64,000 nucleotides of DNA from the NCBI GenBank assembly GCA_036559125.1, contig DATBTT010000056.1, forward strand, positions 67,413 to 131,412, in the 5' to 3' direction. The DNA comes from JALYTZ01 sp036559125. GTDB taxonomy: Bacteria > Vulcanimicrobiota > Vulcanimicrobiia > Vulcanimicrobiales > Vulcanimicrobiaceae. The notes beneath the pieces were generated by a model. That model worked only from the letters and a program-made list of their open reading frames with translations, ran no database searches and was not told the origin of the DNA. Positions 32,922 to 41,895 of this stretch are shown one piece after another (position 1 is the first letter of the stretch; the number at the start of each line of letters is the position of its first letter). The position numbers and the translations under genes were made by a program.

Positions 32922-35423
32922 GTGAGCCTGCAATATTCCCCAATGCTCGAGCAGTATTTCGGGATGAAGAACCGGCACCCCGAGGCGATTCTGCTTTCGC
33001 GCGTCGGCGATTTTTACGAGGCGTACGGGGACGACGCGGAAACGATTGCGCGCGCGCTGTCGATCGCACTTACGTCTAAGGAAGCCGGCAGCGGCCAACG
33101 GATCGCGATGGCGGGCGTGCCGCATCACGCGTTGGCGCAATATCTCGGCCGCCTGGTCGCGCAGCGTTTCATCGTCGCGCTTGCGGAACAACTGGAAGTG
33201 CCGCAACCCAATAAGCTGGTGCGCCGCGACGTCGTCCGAATCGTCACCCCCGGGACGTTGATCGAAGATCACCTCCTCGACGGCAAGCAAAACAACTACC
33301 TTGCGGCGATCACCGTCGTAGCCGACACGTTCGCCGTCGCATACGCCGACGTGTCGACCGGATATTGCGCGGCCACCGCGCTCACCGGCGAGTTGGCGTA
33401 CGACGAACTACTTGCCGAGATCGGCCGCATCGGGCCGGCCGAGGTCGTCGCGGATTTACCCGCGGATCTACGCGCGACGATGGCCGGGGCGATCGAGGGC
33501 TTCGGCGCACGCGTTACGTCGCCGAGTCTCGCGTCGGTCGGCGGGCGGGCGCGCGGATCGATCGCCGGCTTTTCGCTCGACGAGTCGCTGGCGATGCATC
33601 GCGCCGTCGACGCGCTGCTCGCATTCGTCAAACGAACCGGCGTCACCGCGATTCTCAAAAACGTTGCCGAGGACGGTCCGCTTAACCCCACGCAGTATTA
33701 TCGGCACCAGACGTTCCTCTCGCTCGATCCCAACACGCGCAAGAACCTCGAATTAACGAAGGCGCTCGGCGCGAATCCGAAGGCGACGCTGCTCGCAACG
33801 TTGGACAAATGCGCGACGTCGATGGGTTCGCGCATGCTGGCGCGCTGGATACTCGCGCCGCTGGTCGACGTGCCCGCGATTACGGAGCGGCAAGAGCGCG
33901 TTCGAGCGCTGATCGACGAGCACGTGCGGCGCGAGTCGATGCAGGAATTGTTGCGCGGGTGCTTCGACATCGAACGCATAGCGCAAAAGGTTCGTTTCAA
34001 ACGCGCGTTACCGCGCGACCTCGCCTCGCTGCGGCGAACGCTTGAAATCTTGCGCCCGTTGCGGCAAGTGACGCCGCCCGCATTCGCGTCGCTGGCTTCG
34101 CGCATCGCGGACTTCGAGGAACTTTTATCCGATCTTCGAGCCACGTTGGTCGACGATCCGCCGGCGCAACTGACCGATGGCGGGGTCATTCGTCCACAGG
34201 CAAGCGACGAGCTCGGGCAGTGCGTAAGCTTGCGCACCGACGTGCGCGCCAAGCTCTCGGAATTGGAAGAACGCGAGCGGGAGCGCACCGGCATTAAGTC
34301 GCTAAAAATCAAGTATGCGAGCGCGTTCGGCTACGCGATCGAGGTGAGCAAGACGTACGTCCGGCAAGTTCCCGCCGACTACGTGCGCAAGCAGACGCTC
34401 GCAAACGGCGAGCGCTTCATCACGCCCGAACTCAAAGAGCTGGAGATTGCGATTGCGACGGCCCAATCGCGGCAGTTGCGATTAGAGGAGCAACTGTTCG
34501 GCGAACTGGTCGACCGGATTGGAGCCCGCATCGACGATTTGCTGCAGACCGCCGACGTACTCTCGCAGATGGACGTCCTTTGCTCGCTCGCGCAGTGCGC
34601 CGCGGAACGCGGGTACGCATGCCCGGAGCTCTTCGAACGCAGCGAGATCGCGATCGTCGATGGGCGGCACCCGGTGATGGAGACGATCCTGCGTACGAAT
34701 TTCGTCCCCAACGATCTGCAATTGCGCGGCGACGACCACCGTTTCATCCTGCTCACGGGACCGAACATGGGCGGCAAGTCGACCTATCTGCGGCAAACCG
34801 CGCTACTAACCATCATGGCGCAGATCGGCTCGTACGTACCGGCGAAGTCTGCGTCGCTCGGCGTCGTGGACCGCATCTTCACGCGCATCGGCGCCGGCGA
34901 CGACCTGGCGTCGGGGCAGTCGACGTTTTATCTGGAGATGGCGGAAGCCGCCAACATCTTGCGGCGCTGCACGCATCGCAGTCTACTGCTCATCGACGAA
35001 GTCGGGCGCGGGACGGGAACCATCGATGGTCTCGCGATCGCGCAGGCGATCTGCGAGTTTCTGCTCGGACTCGAGGAACAGGCCCCAATGGCATTGTTTG
35101 CCACGCATTTCCACGAGCTGGTCGCGCTTTCCGAACACTGGCCGCTGGTAGCGAACTATCACATCACCGCAGTCGAAAACACGGGGCGCAGCGGAGCGCC
35201 GGTGTTTTCGCATCGCGTTTTGCCGGGCAGTTCGTCGCGCTCGTTCGGCATCGAAGTCGCACGCATGGCGGGGTTGCCCGACGCGGTCGTCGATCGCGCT
35301 CAGGAGATCGCCGACGCGCTCTCCGGCCACGCCGACCTCGAAGAGCGGGTGCCGCTACGCAAGCGATTGCCGAAATCCGCGCCACCCGAACGTCAACTTT
35401 CGTTCTTGAGCCGCGACGGTTGA
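32922..35423 (+). CDS. mutS: DNA mismatch repair protein MutS
   Basis: The 833-residue mismatch sensor has domain I with the mismatch-wedge motif GDFYEAYGDDA (F-x-E). The connector, lever and clamp follow (33700-34600). The ABC-type ATPase carries Walker A GPNMGGKSTYLRQ near residue 613, the signature SGQSTFYLEMAE and Walker B LLLIDEVGRGT, and the C-terminal part has THFHELV. GTG 32922 is the start, 6 bases after miaB. Its TGA overlaps the TTG start of mutL. Confidence 0.96.
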   Translation: MSLQYSPMLEQYFGMKNRHPEAILLSRVGDFYEAYGDDAETIARALSIALTSKEAGSGQRIAMAGVPHHALAQYLGRLVAQRFIVALAEQLEVPQPNKLVRRDVVRIVTPGTLIEDHLLDGKQNNYLAAITVVADTFAVAYADVSTGYCAATALTGELAYDELLAEIGRIGPAEVVADLPADLRATMAGAIEGFGARVTSPSLASVGGRARGSIAGFSLDESLAMHRAVDALLAFVKRTGVTAILKNVAEDGPLNPTQYYRHQTFLSLDPNTRKNLELTKALGANPKATLLATLDKCATSMGSRMLARWILAPLVDVPAITERQERVRALIDEHVRRESMQELLRGCFDIERIAQKVRFKRALPRDLASLRRTLEILRPLRQVTPPAFASLASRIADFEELLSDLRATLVDDPPAQLTDGGVIRPQASDELGQCVSLRTDVRAKLSELEERERERTGIKSLKIKYASAFGYAIEVSKTYVRQVPADYVRKQTLANGERFITPELKELEIAIATAQSRQLRLEEQLFGELVDRIGARIDDLLQTADVLSQMDVLCSLAQCAAERGYACPELFERSEIAIVDGRHPVMETILRTNFVPNDLQLRGDDHRFILLTGPNMGGKSTYLRQTALLTIMAQIGSYVPAKSASLGVVDRIFTRIGAGDDLASGQSTFYLEMAEAANILRRCTHRSLLLIDEVGRGTGTIDGLAIAQAICEFLLGLEEQAPMALFATHFHELVALSEHWPLVANYHITAVENTGRSGAPVFSHRVLPGSSSRSFGIEVARMAGLPDAVVDRAQEIADALSGHADLEERVPLRKRLPKSAPPERQLSFLSRDG

Positions 35424-37099
35424 TCCACGTCCTCGATCCGCAGACCGTCGGCCAAATTGCGGCCGGCGAAGTCGTAGAGCGTCCGCTGTCGGTCGTCAAG
35501 GAACTCGTCGAGAACGCAGTCGATGCGGGTGCGCGACGCGTGAGCGTTTCCATTGCGGACGGCGGGCTCGAACTCATCGAGGTCGTCGACGACGGCGAAG
35601 GCATTGCGGCCGGCGATTTGCCGCTGGCGGTGCTACGGCATGCCACCAGCAAGCTATCGGTCGCGAGCGATCTCGAATCGATCGATTCGCTGGGTTTCCG
35701 CGGAGAGGGACTTGCAAGCATCGCGGCCGTGGCGCAGCTTTCCATCGTTACGCGCCGCGCGAGCGAGCAGATGGGCGCGCGCATTGCCGCGCACGCGGAG
35801 CAAGCCGGTTCGGTCGAACCGGTCGCAGCTGCGCCGGGAACGGCCGTTCGCGCTCGACGACTCTTCGAAAACGTCCCGGTGCGGCGCGAATATCTTCGCT
35901 CGCCCGGCGCCGAATTCAATCGCATTTCGGACTGGCTGTCGACGTTCGCGCTGGCATATCCGCGCATCACCTTCACGCTCGTTCACGACGGCAAAGAAAT
36001 TTGGGTCATGCCCGCTGCGACGGATCACTTGCAACGTCTGGCAATGGTTTTCGGTAAGACGGCAGCCGGTGCGCTGATGGCGTTGGAAACTGACGCCGCC
36101 GCCGGATTGCAGGGACTGCTATCCGGTTACATTAGCCGGCCGGGCAACGACCGGCCGGATCGCCGCATGCAGGTGCTCTTCGTCAACGGCCGGCTGCTGC
36201 GCAGCACGCTGCTTGCGGGCGCGTGGACGGCGGGTTACTCGACCTTCGCGATGATCGGCCGCCATCCGTACGGCGTGCTCTTTCTCACGCTGCCCCCCGA
36301 ACACGTCGATCCGAACGTTCACCCGACCAAAAGCGACGTACGGCTGCGCTTTGGCCACCAGGCGTTCGACGCGGCAAAACGTTCGATCGGATCGACGCTG
36401 CAGCGCGCGGCGACGCAAGCGTTTCGCGAAGCGGCAAACGTGTCGTTTGCTCCGCCGGTAATGGATAGCGCCGTCGCGCACGTGCAACCGCTTTTCGAGA
36501 GCGCGGACGACGTAGGGCTCGATCCGGCCGAGCGTCACACGCCTCGTCTGCACGTACTCGCGCAACTGCATCGCACGTTCGCCGTTGCGACCGACGGCGA
36601 CGGTCTCGTACTCGTTGACCAGCACGCGGCACACGAACGCATCGCGTACGAATCGATCGTGCGCGCCGCGCGGCAACGCGCTCCGAGCGAGCCGCTCTTA
36701 GTGCCCGTTACCTTCGAGTTGGGTCCGAGCGAAAGCATTCTGCTCGACCGCACGCTGGAGGTGTTGCGAGAAGGCGGTTTGGATATCGAGCAATTCGGAG
36801 AACGCACGTATCGCATCGTCGCCACGCCGGCGGGCTACGGCGCGCGCGCCTTCGACATCCGCGGTTTTCTCGACGATCTCACGGAGGATCCGAAACAGCG
36901 CGACGTCCGCGAACGCGTCTGGGCATCGTTGGCATGTCATTCGGTAACCGTCGCGGGCGAACGCTTGGAAATACAAGAACTCGAAAGCCTCGTCGAGCGC
37001 CTGCAACAATGCGACAACCCGATGCATTGTCCGCACGGGCGCCCTACCATCGTCCGGATGGATCGCGACGCGATAGCCCGCCTATTCAAACGCCTGTAA
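35420..37099 (+). CDS. mutL: DNA mismatch repair endonuclease MutL
   Basis: The protein has 559 residues from TTG 35420, which overlaps the mutS stop (TTGA). A longer frame back to 34580 lies inside mutS and is rejected. The GHKL ATPase carries KELVENAVDAGA, VVDDGEGI, RHATSKLS and LGFRGEGLASI. The C-terminal dimer domain has the metal-dependent nicking site DQHAAHERIAYE (pattern DQHA-x2-E-x4-E), plus ACHSVTVAGE and CPHGRP. So this MutL is of the endonuclease type found in bacteria without MutH, not the E. coli type. It follows mutS and precedes miaA. Confidence 0.96.
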   Translation: MIHVLDPQTVGQIAAGEVVERPLSVVKELVENAVDAGARRVSVSIADGGLELIEVVDDGEGIAAGDLPLAVLRHATSKLSVASDLESIDSLGFRGEGLASIAAVAQLSIVTRRASEQMGARIAAHAEQAGSVEPVAAAPGTAVRARRLFENVPVRREYLRSPGAEFNRISDWLSTFALAYPRITFTLVHDGKEIWVMPAATDHLQRLAMVFGKTAAGALMALETDAAAGLQGLLSGYISRPGNDRPDRRMQVLFVNGRLLRSTLLAGAWTAGYSTFAMIGRHPYGVLFLTLPPEHVDPNVHPTKSDVRLRFGHQAFDAAKRSIGSTLQRAATQAFREAANVSFAPPVMDSAVAHVQPLFESADDVGLDPAERHTPRLHVLAQLHRTFAVATDGDGLVLVDQHAAHERIAYESIVRAARQRAPSEPLLVPVTFELGPSESILLDRTLEVLREGGLDIEQFGERTYRIVATPAGYGARAFDIRGFLDDLTEDPKQRDVRERVWASLACHSVTVAGERLEIQELESLVERLQQCDNPMHCPHGRPTIVRMDRDAIARLFKRL

Positions 37100-38008
37100 A
37101 TGAGCGGCCTTCGCGAGCAAGGTGTATTGATCGTCGCCGGGCCGACGGCCTCGGGAAAAACGGAGCTGGCGATCGACCTGGCGCACGAGTTCGACGCGGA
37201 GATCGTCGGCGCGGATTCGCGGCAAATCTATCGGGGAATGCCGATTGGGACGGCCGTGCCGTCGGCGGAACAATTGAGCGCCGTGCCGCATCATCTCATC
37301 GGCTTTCTCGATCCGCGCGAACGGTATTCCGCGGCGCGCTTCGCTTCTGACGCAGTTTGCGCCATTGCGGCGATCGCCGCGCGCGGAAAACGGGCGATCG
37401 TCGTGGGCGGCACCGGCTTCTACGTGCGCGCTTTGACTGGAGGCATCGATTTAGCGCCGCAATACGACCAGTTGCTGCGCGACCGGCTGGCACGCGAAGC
37501 GCGTCTCCACGACGATGCTTTTTTGCACGAGTGGCTAGCGGTGCGCGACGCCCGTCGCGCTGCCATGGTGCATCCGGGCGATCGGTACCGTGTCCTGCGC
37601 GCGCTCGAGGTCGCCCTGTGCGTCCCGAACGCGGCGCGCTGCGACGTCGCGTACCAATCTCTGAAAACGGCCGGGGTAGCGTTCGCGACGGTTGTTTTGA
37701 AGATCGGCGACGACGAGCTGGACGCGCGGATCGCGCGGCGGACCGATGCGATGCTTGAGAGTGGGCTCGTGGAAGAGGCCCAACGCATCGGTGCCGACGC
37801 CGTAGCGTCCAATGCCGTTGGATATCCCCAAGCGCTTGCATATCTAGCTGGATGGTGCACGCGGCGCGAATTGCGCGCCTCGCTCGTGCGCGCGACGCGA
37901 CGGTACGCGAAGCGCCAACAGGCATGGTTTCGTTCGGAGCCGCGCGCGCATTGGCTCGCGCCTCCCGACGTGGCTCGCGCGGCAAGGGAATTGCTCGGCT
38001 GGGCCTGA
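37100..38008 (+). CDS. miaA: tRNA dimethylallyltransferase MiaA
   Basis: The 302-residue enzyme adds dimethylallyl to A37 of tRNA, making the substrate of MiaB. P-loop GPTASGKT at residues 14-21, DSRQIYRGMPIGTA, HHLIGFLDP and VGGTGFYVRAL are all in place, as are the C-terminal ARRTDAMLESGLVEEA and the YAKRQQAWFR tRNA-binding segment. ATG follows the mutL stop directly with no spacing. The gene order mutL-miaA-hfq matches that of many other bacteria. Confidence 0.95.
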   Translation: MSGLREQGVLIVAGPTASGKTELAIDLAHEFDAEIVGADSRQIYRGMPIGTAVPSAEQLSAVPHHLIGFLDPRERYSAARFASDAVCAIAAIAARGKRAIVVGGTGFYVRALTGGIDLAPQYDQLLRDRLAREARLHDDAFLHEWLAVRDARRAAMVHPGDRYRVLRALEVALCVPNAARCDVAYQSLKTAGVAFATVVLKIGDDELDARIARRTDAMLESGLVEEAQRIGADAVASNAVGYPQALAYLAGWCTRRELRASLVRATRRYAKRQQAWFRSEPRAHWLAPPDVARAARELLGWA

Positions 38009-38018
38009 AGCGCAACTC

Positions 38019-38279
38019 ATGCCTGGAAGCCAACAAGACACATACCTCGCCGAAATAAAACGCCAAGGCGTGCCCGTGACGATCTATTTGATGAACGGTT
38101 TTCAGCTGCGCGGTATCGTTAAGGGCTTCGACCCATTTACCATCGTGCTGGAATACGAACGCAAGATGCATCTGATATACAAGCACGCAGTCTCGACGAT
38201 TTCTCCGCAGGGACCCTTCAGCGCCCCCGGCAATGAGGCCGCCCCCCAAGCGCATCCGGCCGAGATCACGTCGAGCTAA
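38019..38279 (+). CDS. hfq: RNA chaperone Hfq
   Basis: The 86-residue Sm-like protein pairs small RNAs with mRNAs as a hexameric ring. Sm1 reads VTIYLMNGFQLRGIVKGFDPFTIVL and Sm2 has LIYKHAVSTI, which carries the YKH motif of the proximal RNA site. The C-terminal tail (about 16 residues, Pro/Ala-rich) is short. It follows miaA by 10 bases and its TAA overlaps the ATG of dapF (TAATG). Confidence 0.96.
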   Translation: MPGSQQDTYLAEIKRQGVPVTIYLMNGFQLRGIVKGFDPFTIVLEYERKMHLIYKHAVSTISPQGPFSAPGNEAAPQAHPAEITSS

Positions 38280-39073
38280 TGCCGTCCGTCGCCGTGGCCA
38301 AGATGCACGGCACGCGCAACGACTTCGTCGTTGTGGACGAACGCACGCCGCACATCGCGGATCTTTCGGCTTTTGCGCGCTCGGTCTGCGATCGTCGCGC
38401 GGGCATCGGCGCCGACGGCGTTCTCGCGATCATGCCCTCGCGCATCGCGGACGCGCGCATGCGCATCGTCAATGCCGATGGCGGCGAAGCGGAGATGTGC
38501 GGAAACGGCATGCGATGCGTCGCGCGCTACCTTAACGAATCAGGCCTCGCCGAGCGCTTGCGCGTGGAGACGTTGGCCGGGATTATCGAAACGCAGATCG
38601 TTTCCAAAGGCGAAGTGTACGAGGTCCGGCTTAACATGGGCGTTCCGCTTCCGCAGCGCCGATCGCTTCCGTTTCCAGATGCGGAGTTCGTTTCCATGGG
38701 CAATCCGCACGTCGTTCTTTTTGCGGAATCGCTCCAAGCCGTCGATCTAAGCGAAGCTGCGCGCGCTTTGGAATCAGACCCGTTTTTTAGCGCGGGAACC
38801 AACGTGCATCTTGCGGTTCGGGTAAACGCGCGCCGGTTGGATGTCCGCCATTGGGAGCGCGGCGTCGGAGAGACGTTTGCGTGCGGAACCGGCGCGGTGG
38901 CGTGCGCGGCGGCCGCAATCGCGCGCGGCACGGTTAACTCACCGGTCGACGTCCACGTTCCAGGGGGGCGGTTGCGAGTGGAATGGGACGGCGTCGGGTC
39001 GTCGTACTTGACCGGGCCTGCCGTTCGCGTCTTCGATACGAAGGTCGAACTCGCCGATGCCGTCGCTGCGTAA
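38279..39073 (+). CDS. dapF: Diaminopimelate epimerase
   Basis: The 264-residue cofactor-free epimerase converts LL- to meso-diaminopimelate for lysine and peptidoglycan. Both catalytic cysteines are visible: C in EMCGNGMRC (about residue 80) and C in ETFACGTGAVACA (about 203). The start KMHGTRNDFVVVDE and the GNPH segment are typical. Its presence implies meso-DAP peptidoglycan, in line with a diderm. It overlaps hfq by one base and the GNAT gene by 17 bases. Confidence 0.95.
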   Translation: MPSVAVAKMHGTRNDFVVVDERTPHIADLSAFARSVCDRRAGIGADGVLAIMPSRIADARMRIVNADGGEAEMCGNGMRCVARYLNESGLAERLRVETLAGIIETQIVSKGEVYEVRLNMGVPLPQRRSLPFPDAEFVSMGNPHVVLFAESLQAVDLSEAARALESDPFFSAGTNVHLAVRVNARRLDVRHWERGVGETFACGTGAVACAAAAIARGTVNSPVDVHVPGGRLRVEWDGVGSSYLTGPAVRVFDTKVELADAVAA

Positions 39074-39506
39074 CGATCTGGAAGTACACATTCGCGAGGC
39101 GTTGATTTCGGACGCGCAGCGCATCTGCGCGCTTGCCGTTCAACTACGCTATCAGGTCCCTGTCGCTCACGTGGAACGATTCCTCGCGGGGCGTTCTGCC
39201 GACCGGGAGCTCTTCGTCGCGATCGTTCCGCGCGTCGGCGTCGTCGGTTGGATCGGCGTATGCGTACGCGCGACGTTGACGTCCGCCCCGTTCGGCGAGG
39301 TGGAAGGATTGGTCGTCGATCAGGAGTATCGCGGCGCGAATATCGGCCTCGGGCTGCTGCAGCGCGCCGAAGCGTGGTCCCGCGCGCGCGAATGCATCAC
39401 CGTGCGCCTTCGAAGCAACGTGATTCGCGAACGCGCGCACGGCTTCTACGTGCGCAATGGGTACGAAGTCGTCAAAACGCAGCATCTGTTCGAAAAACGG
39501 TTATGA
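39057..39506 (+). CDS. GNAT-family N-acetyltransferase
   Basis: The 149 residues form a single GNAT domain: IREALISDAQRICAL at the first helix, VEGLVVDQEYRGANIGLGLLQRAEAW as motif A with the acetyl-CoA pyrophosphate loop (variant R-G-A-N-I-G), and HGFYVRNGYEVVKTQHLFEKRL as motif B and end. The substrate is unknown; the pattern is that of small-molecule or ribosomal-protein acetyltransferases. ATG 39057 lies inside the end of dapF. Its stop overlaps the radical SAM start (ATGA). Confidence 0.85.
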   Translation: MPSLRNDLEVHIREALISDAQRICALAVQLRYQVPVAHVERFLAGRSADRELFVAIVPRVGVVGWIGVCVRATLTSAPFGEVEGLVVDQEYRGANIGLGLLQRAEAWSRARECITVRLRSNVIRERAHGFYVRNGYEVVKTQHLFEKRL

Positions 39507-40711
39507 TCGGGCTTGCGTATTGCGATAACGCGAACCGTATCTATTTCGACGAATCGCGCGAACCACTCGCCGACGGTGGGATCATCCGGCGCGCTGCCAC
39601 CGGCGAACTGATCCCCGCGCCGGCGGGGACGGTCGAGACGATCCTACCGGGGCGCCGGCCAATGGTAACCGAGGGATCAGCAAAACGCCGCTACGCGCTC
39701 GCCGCTATTCTCCCCGCGGGCTTTACGCGGCTGCTCGTTCCAGCGTACGTGAAGGAAGAAGACGCGCCGGCCTTGCCGCTCTTTGGATATACGTTCGCGT
39801 GCGTGGTCGATGACCGTTTGCACGTCGCCGCGATGCGAACCGACGAGAGCGAGGACTGGCAACCGCGGTATTTCGGAACGGGCGAACTGGAACGCATCAT
39901 CGACGAACGAGTCGCCGCCGATCCCGCGAATCGCGTGTTGAATCAGGTCGCACTTTGCTCGCGGGAATACGGCTGCTTTACGGCGCAGAACGTTTTCCTG
40001 GTTCGAGGCGAAGCGGCGCTCCCCGTCTCGCCCAAGTGCAATGCGCGGTGCGTCGGTTGCATCTCCGAACTGGCCCCCGACGCGCACTTGCCCTCGCCGC
40101 AAACCCGCATTGCATACGAAACCGATGCCGCGGAACTGGCGCGCATCGGCGTCTACCATCTGGAGCGCGTCCCCGACGGCATCGTATCGTTCGGCCAGGG
40201 TTGCGAAGGCGAACCGCTGCTGCGAGGCGCGACTATCGCGCGATCGATCGAGCTGATGCGCGCCCGCTGCTCGAACGGCACGATAAACATCAATACGAAC
40301 GGAAGTATGACCGGCGAACTGAAGCGCTGCATCGACGCGGGTCTCCAAGCGGTGCGCGTCAGCCTGAACTCGTTTCGTCCGGCAGCATACGCGGCATATT
40401 ATCGTCCGCTCGGATATGGTCTCGAGAACGTCTTCGACTCGATCCGGCTCGCCGTCGATGCGGGTCTGCGCGTTTCGCTGAACCTCCTCACGCATCCCGG
40501 CATTACGGACGACCGCGACGAACTCGCCGCGATGGACGCCTTTCTAGACGGAGTGCCGGTGACGATGATTCAAACGCGCACCCTCAATATCGACCCCGAA
40601 TGGTACTTCGAGGCGGTCGGACGCCCGCGCGATCCGCAAGGCATGCGTCACGCAATCGCGGCTATTCGCAGGCACGGCGTACGCGTCGGCAATTTCACTC
40701 ACACGCACTAG
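39503..40711 (+). CDS. Radical SAM protein with unusual N-terminal domain
   Basis: The protein has 402 residues from ATG 39503, which overlaps the GNAT stop; a longer frame is not credible. The first 165 residues are an unrecognised domain (IGLAYCDNANRIYFDESREP..., ACVVDDRLHVAAMRTDE). The SAM cluster C179-x3-C183-x2-C186 follows in SPKCNARCVGCISE. Partial TIM-barrel motifs include SFGQGCEGEPLLRG (a GGE-like position), NINTNGSMTGELKRC and VRVSLNSFRPAAYAAYYRP, as in MoaA/PqqE-like SPASM-type enzymes, but without a C-terminal SPASM. Reaction unknown. It closes the miaB-mutS-mutL operon. Confidence 0.8.
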   Translation: MIGLAYCDNANRIYFDESREPLADGGIIRRAATGELIPAPAGTVETILPGRRPMVTEGSAKRRYALAAILPAGFTRLLVPAYVKEEDAPALPLFGYTFACVVDDRLHVAAMRTDESEDWQPRYFGTGELERIIDERVAADPANRVLNQVALCSREYGCFTAQNVFLVRGEAALPVSPKCNARCVGCISELAPDAHLPSPQTRIAYETDAAELARIGVYHLERVPDGIVSFGQGCEGEPLLRGATIARSIELMRARCSNGTININTNGSMTGELKRCIDAGLQAVRVSLNSFRPAAYAAYYRPLGYGLENVFDSIRLAVDAGLRVSLNLLTHPGITDDRDELAAMDAFLDGVPVTMIQTRTLNIDPEWYFEAVGRPRDPQGMRHAIAAIRRHGVRVGNFTHTH

Positions 40712-40733
40712 CAGTGAAGGGCGCGGCTTTTAG

Positions 40734-41837
40734 GTGAGGCTTTGGCAGATTGCGACGATGCTGATTGCCGGGGTTGTCGTCGGCGTTTTGGCGCCGGGGA
40801 AGCTTACATCGCTTTTCGGCCACGCTACGCTGTACGTGTTCTTGCCGGCGCTCATTTTCGAGGCGTCCTGGCAGCTCGATCTTCGTTTGATGCGCTCGGC
40901 GTGGAAATCGATCGCGCTGCTGGCTTTTCCCGGCGTCGCGCTGACGGCCGTTATCGTAGGCGGTGCGGTGCATTTCTTCGCCGGCGTGTCGATCGCGCTG
41001 GCGTTATTGTTGGGTGCGATTTTGAGCGCGACCGATCCGGTAGCCGTCGTCGCGATCTTCAAGCGGCTTGCAGTACCGAAGGCCCTGGCGACGATCGTCG
41101 AGAGCGAGTCGCTGCTCAACGACGCGGTCGCCGTCGTGCTCTATCGTGCGGTGCTCGCGCAACTCGCGATCGGTCTCACGTTTCCCAGCGGAGCGCACAT
41201 CGCGATCCAGTCCCTGATAGGCGTCCTGCTGGGAATCGCGATCGGGATCGCGGTTGCGTACGTCACGTCGCTGGCATTTCGCCGGGGCACCAGAACCACC
41301 GTCCAGATCGGGGCCACGTTCCTGGCCGCGTACGGCGCGTATTTTCTGGCCGATCTCTTCGGATGGTCCGGTATTTTCGCGGTGATTGCTACCGGCGTCG
41401 TCCTTCGCGAACTCGAACGGCGCCACGACGTGGTGGAAAGCTCGGTCGGTGTCGAGCACGCATGGTCGCGCGCGGGCATTGCGGCCAACGTCGTGCTGTT
41501 TTTTCTCATCGGTGCGGCGCTCGACGTCACGCGCTTGCGCACCGACGTCCGACTGATCGTGGTGACGCTGCTCGCGGTATTGATCGCGCGGTTCCTTCTC
41601 GCGTACGGCCTGCTCGCGCTGGTCCGGCCGCGGATCGATCTCCGCTGGCGGGTTGTCGTGCGGCTCGCCGGTGTTCGAGGTGCGCTTTCGTTGGCGCTCG
41701 CGCTTGCGACGCCCGCATTTGTCGCGCAGCGCGGCCTCGTGATCGACGCAACCTTCGCGGTGGTTCTCGCGACCGTTCTCGCCGGTTCGCTGACCCTCGA
41801 GCCGCGCGTTCGCAGCCTCGACTTGCCCGAACGCTGA
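40734..41837 (+). CDS. CPA1-type Na+(K+)/H+ antiporter
   Basis: The 367-residue protein has ten or so membrane segments. The ion-binding motif ATDPVAVVAIFKRL (about 103-116) and ESESLLNDAVAVVLY (about 122-136) are the paired Asp-containing signatures of NhaP-type CPA1 exchangers. A late Arg-rich VRLAGVRGALSLALALA segment is also typical. It swaps cytoplasmic Na+ or K+ for protons. GTG 40734. It lacks a long C-terminal regulatory tail. It lies just upstream of the Kdp region, so it may belong to the same cation response. Confidence 0.88.
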   Translation: MRLWQIATMLIAGVVVGVLAPGKLTSLFGHATLYVFLPALIFEASWQLDLRLMRSAWKSIALLAFPGVALTAVIVGGAVHFFAGVSIALALLLGAILSATDPVAVVAIFKRLAVPKALATIVESESLLNDAVAVVLYRAVLAQLAIGLTFPSGAHIAIQSLIGVLLGIAIGIAVAYVTSLAFRRGTRTTVQIGATFLAAYGAYFLADLFGWSGIFAVIATGVVLRELERRHDVVESSVGVEHAWSRAGIAANVVLFFLIGAALDVTRLRTDVRLIVVTLLAVLIARFLLAYGLLALVRPRIDLRWRVVVRLAGVRGALSLALALATPAFVAQRGLVIDATFAVVLATVLAGSLTLEPRVRSLDLPER

Positions 41838-41843
41838 ACGTGT

Positions 41844-41864
41844 CCGAACGGATCATCCGTTCGG
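41844..41864. other. 9-bp hairpin between antiporter and porin genes
   Basis: CCGAACGGA and TCCGTTCGG pair perfectly around a TCA loop, 6 bases after the antiporter stop. No T-run follows, so it could be an RNA stability element, a weak terminator or a repressor site. Confidence 0.4.
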
Positions 41865-41895
41865 CGGCTACCGCAACGCGCACTATGCGATTAGC

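Noticed and set aside
34580..35419. N-terminal extension of the MutL frame into mutS
   Set aside because: The extension is Arg/Gly-rich noise inside the MutS ATPase coding sequence; TTG 35420 gives the normal MutL N-terminus.
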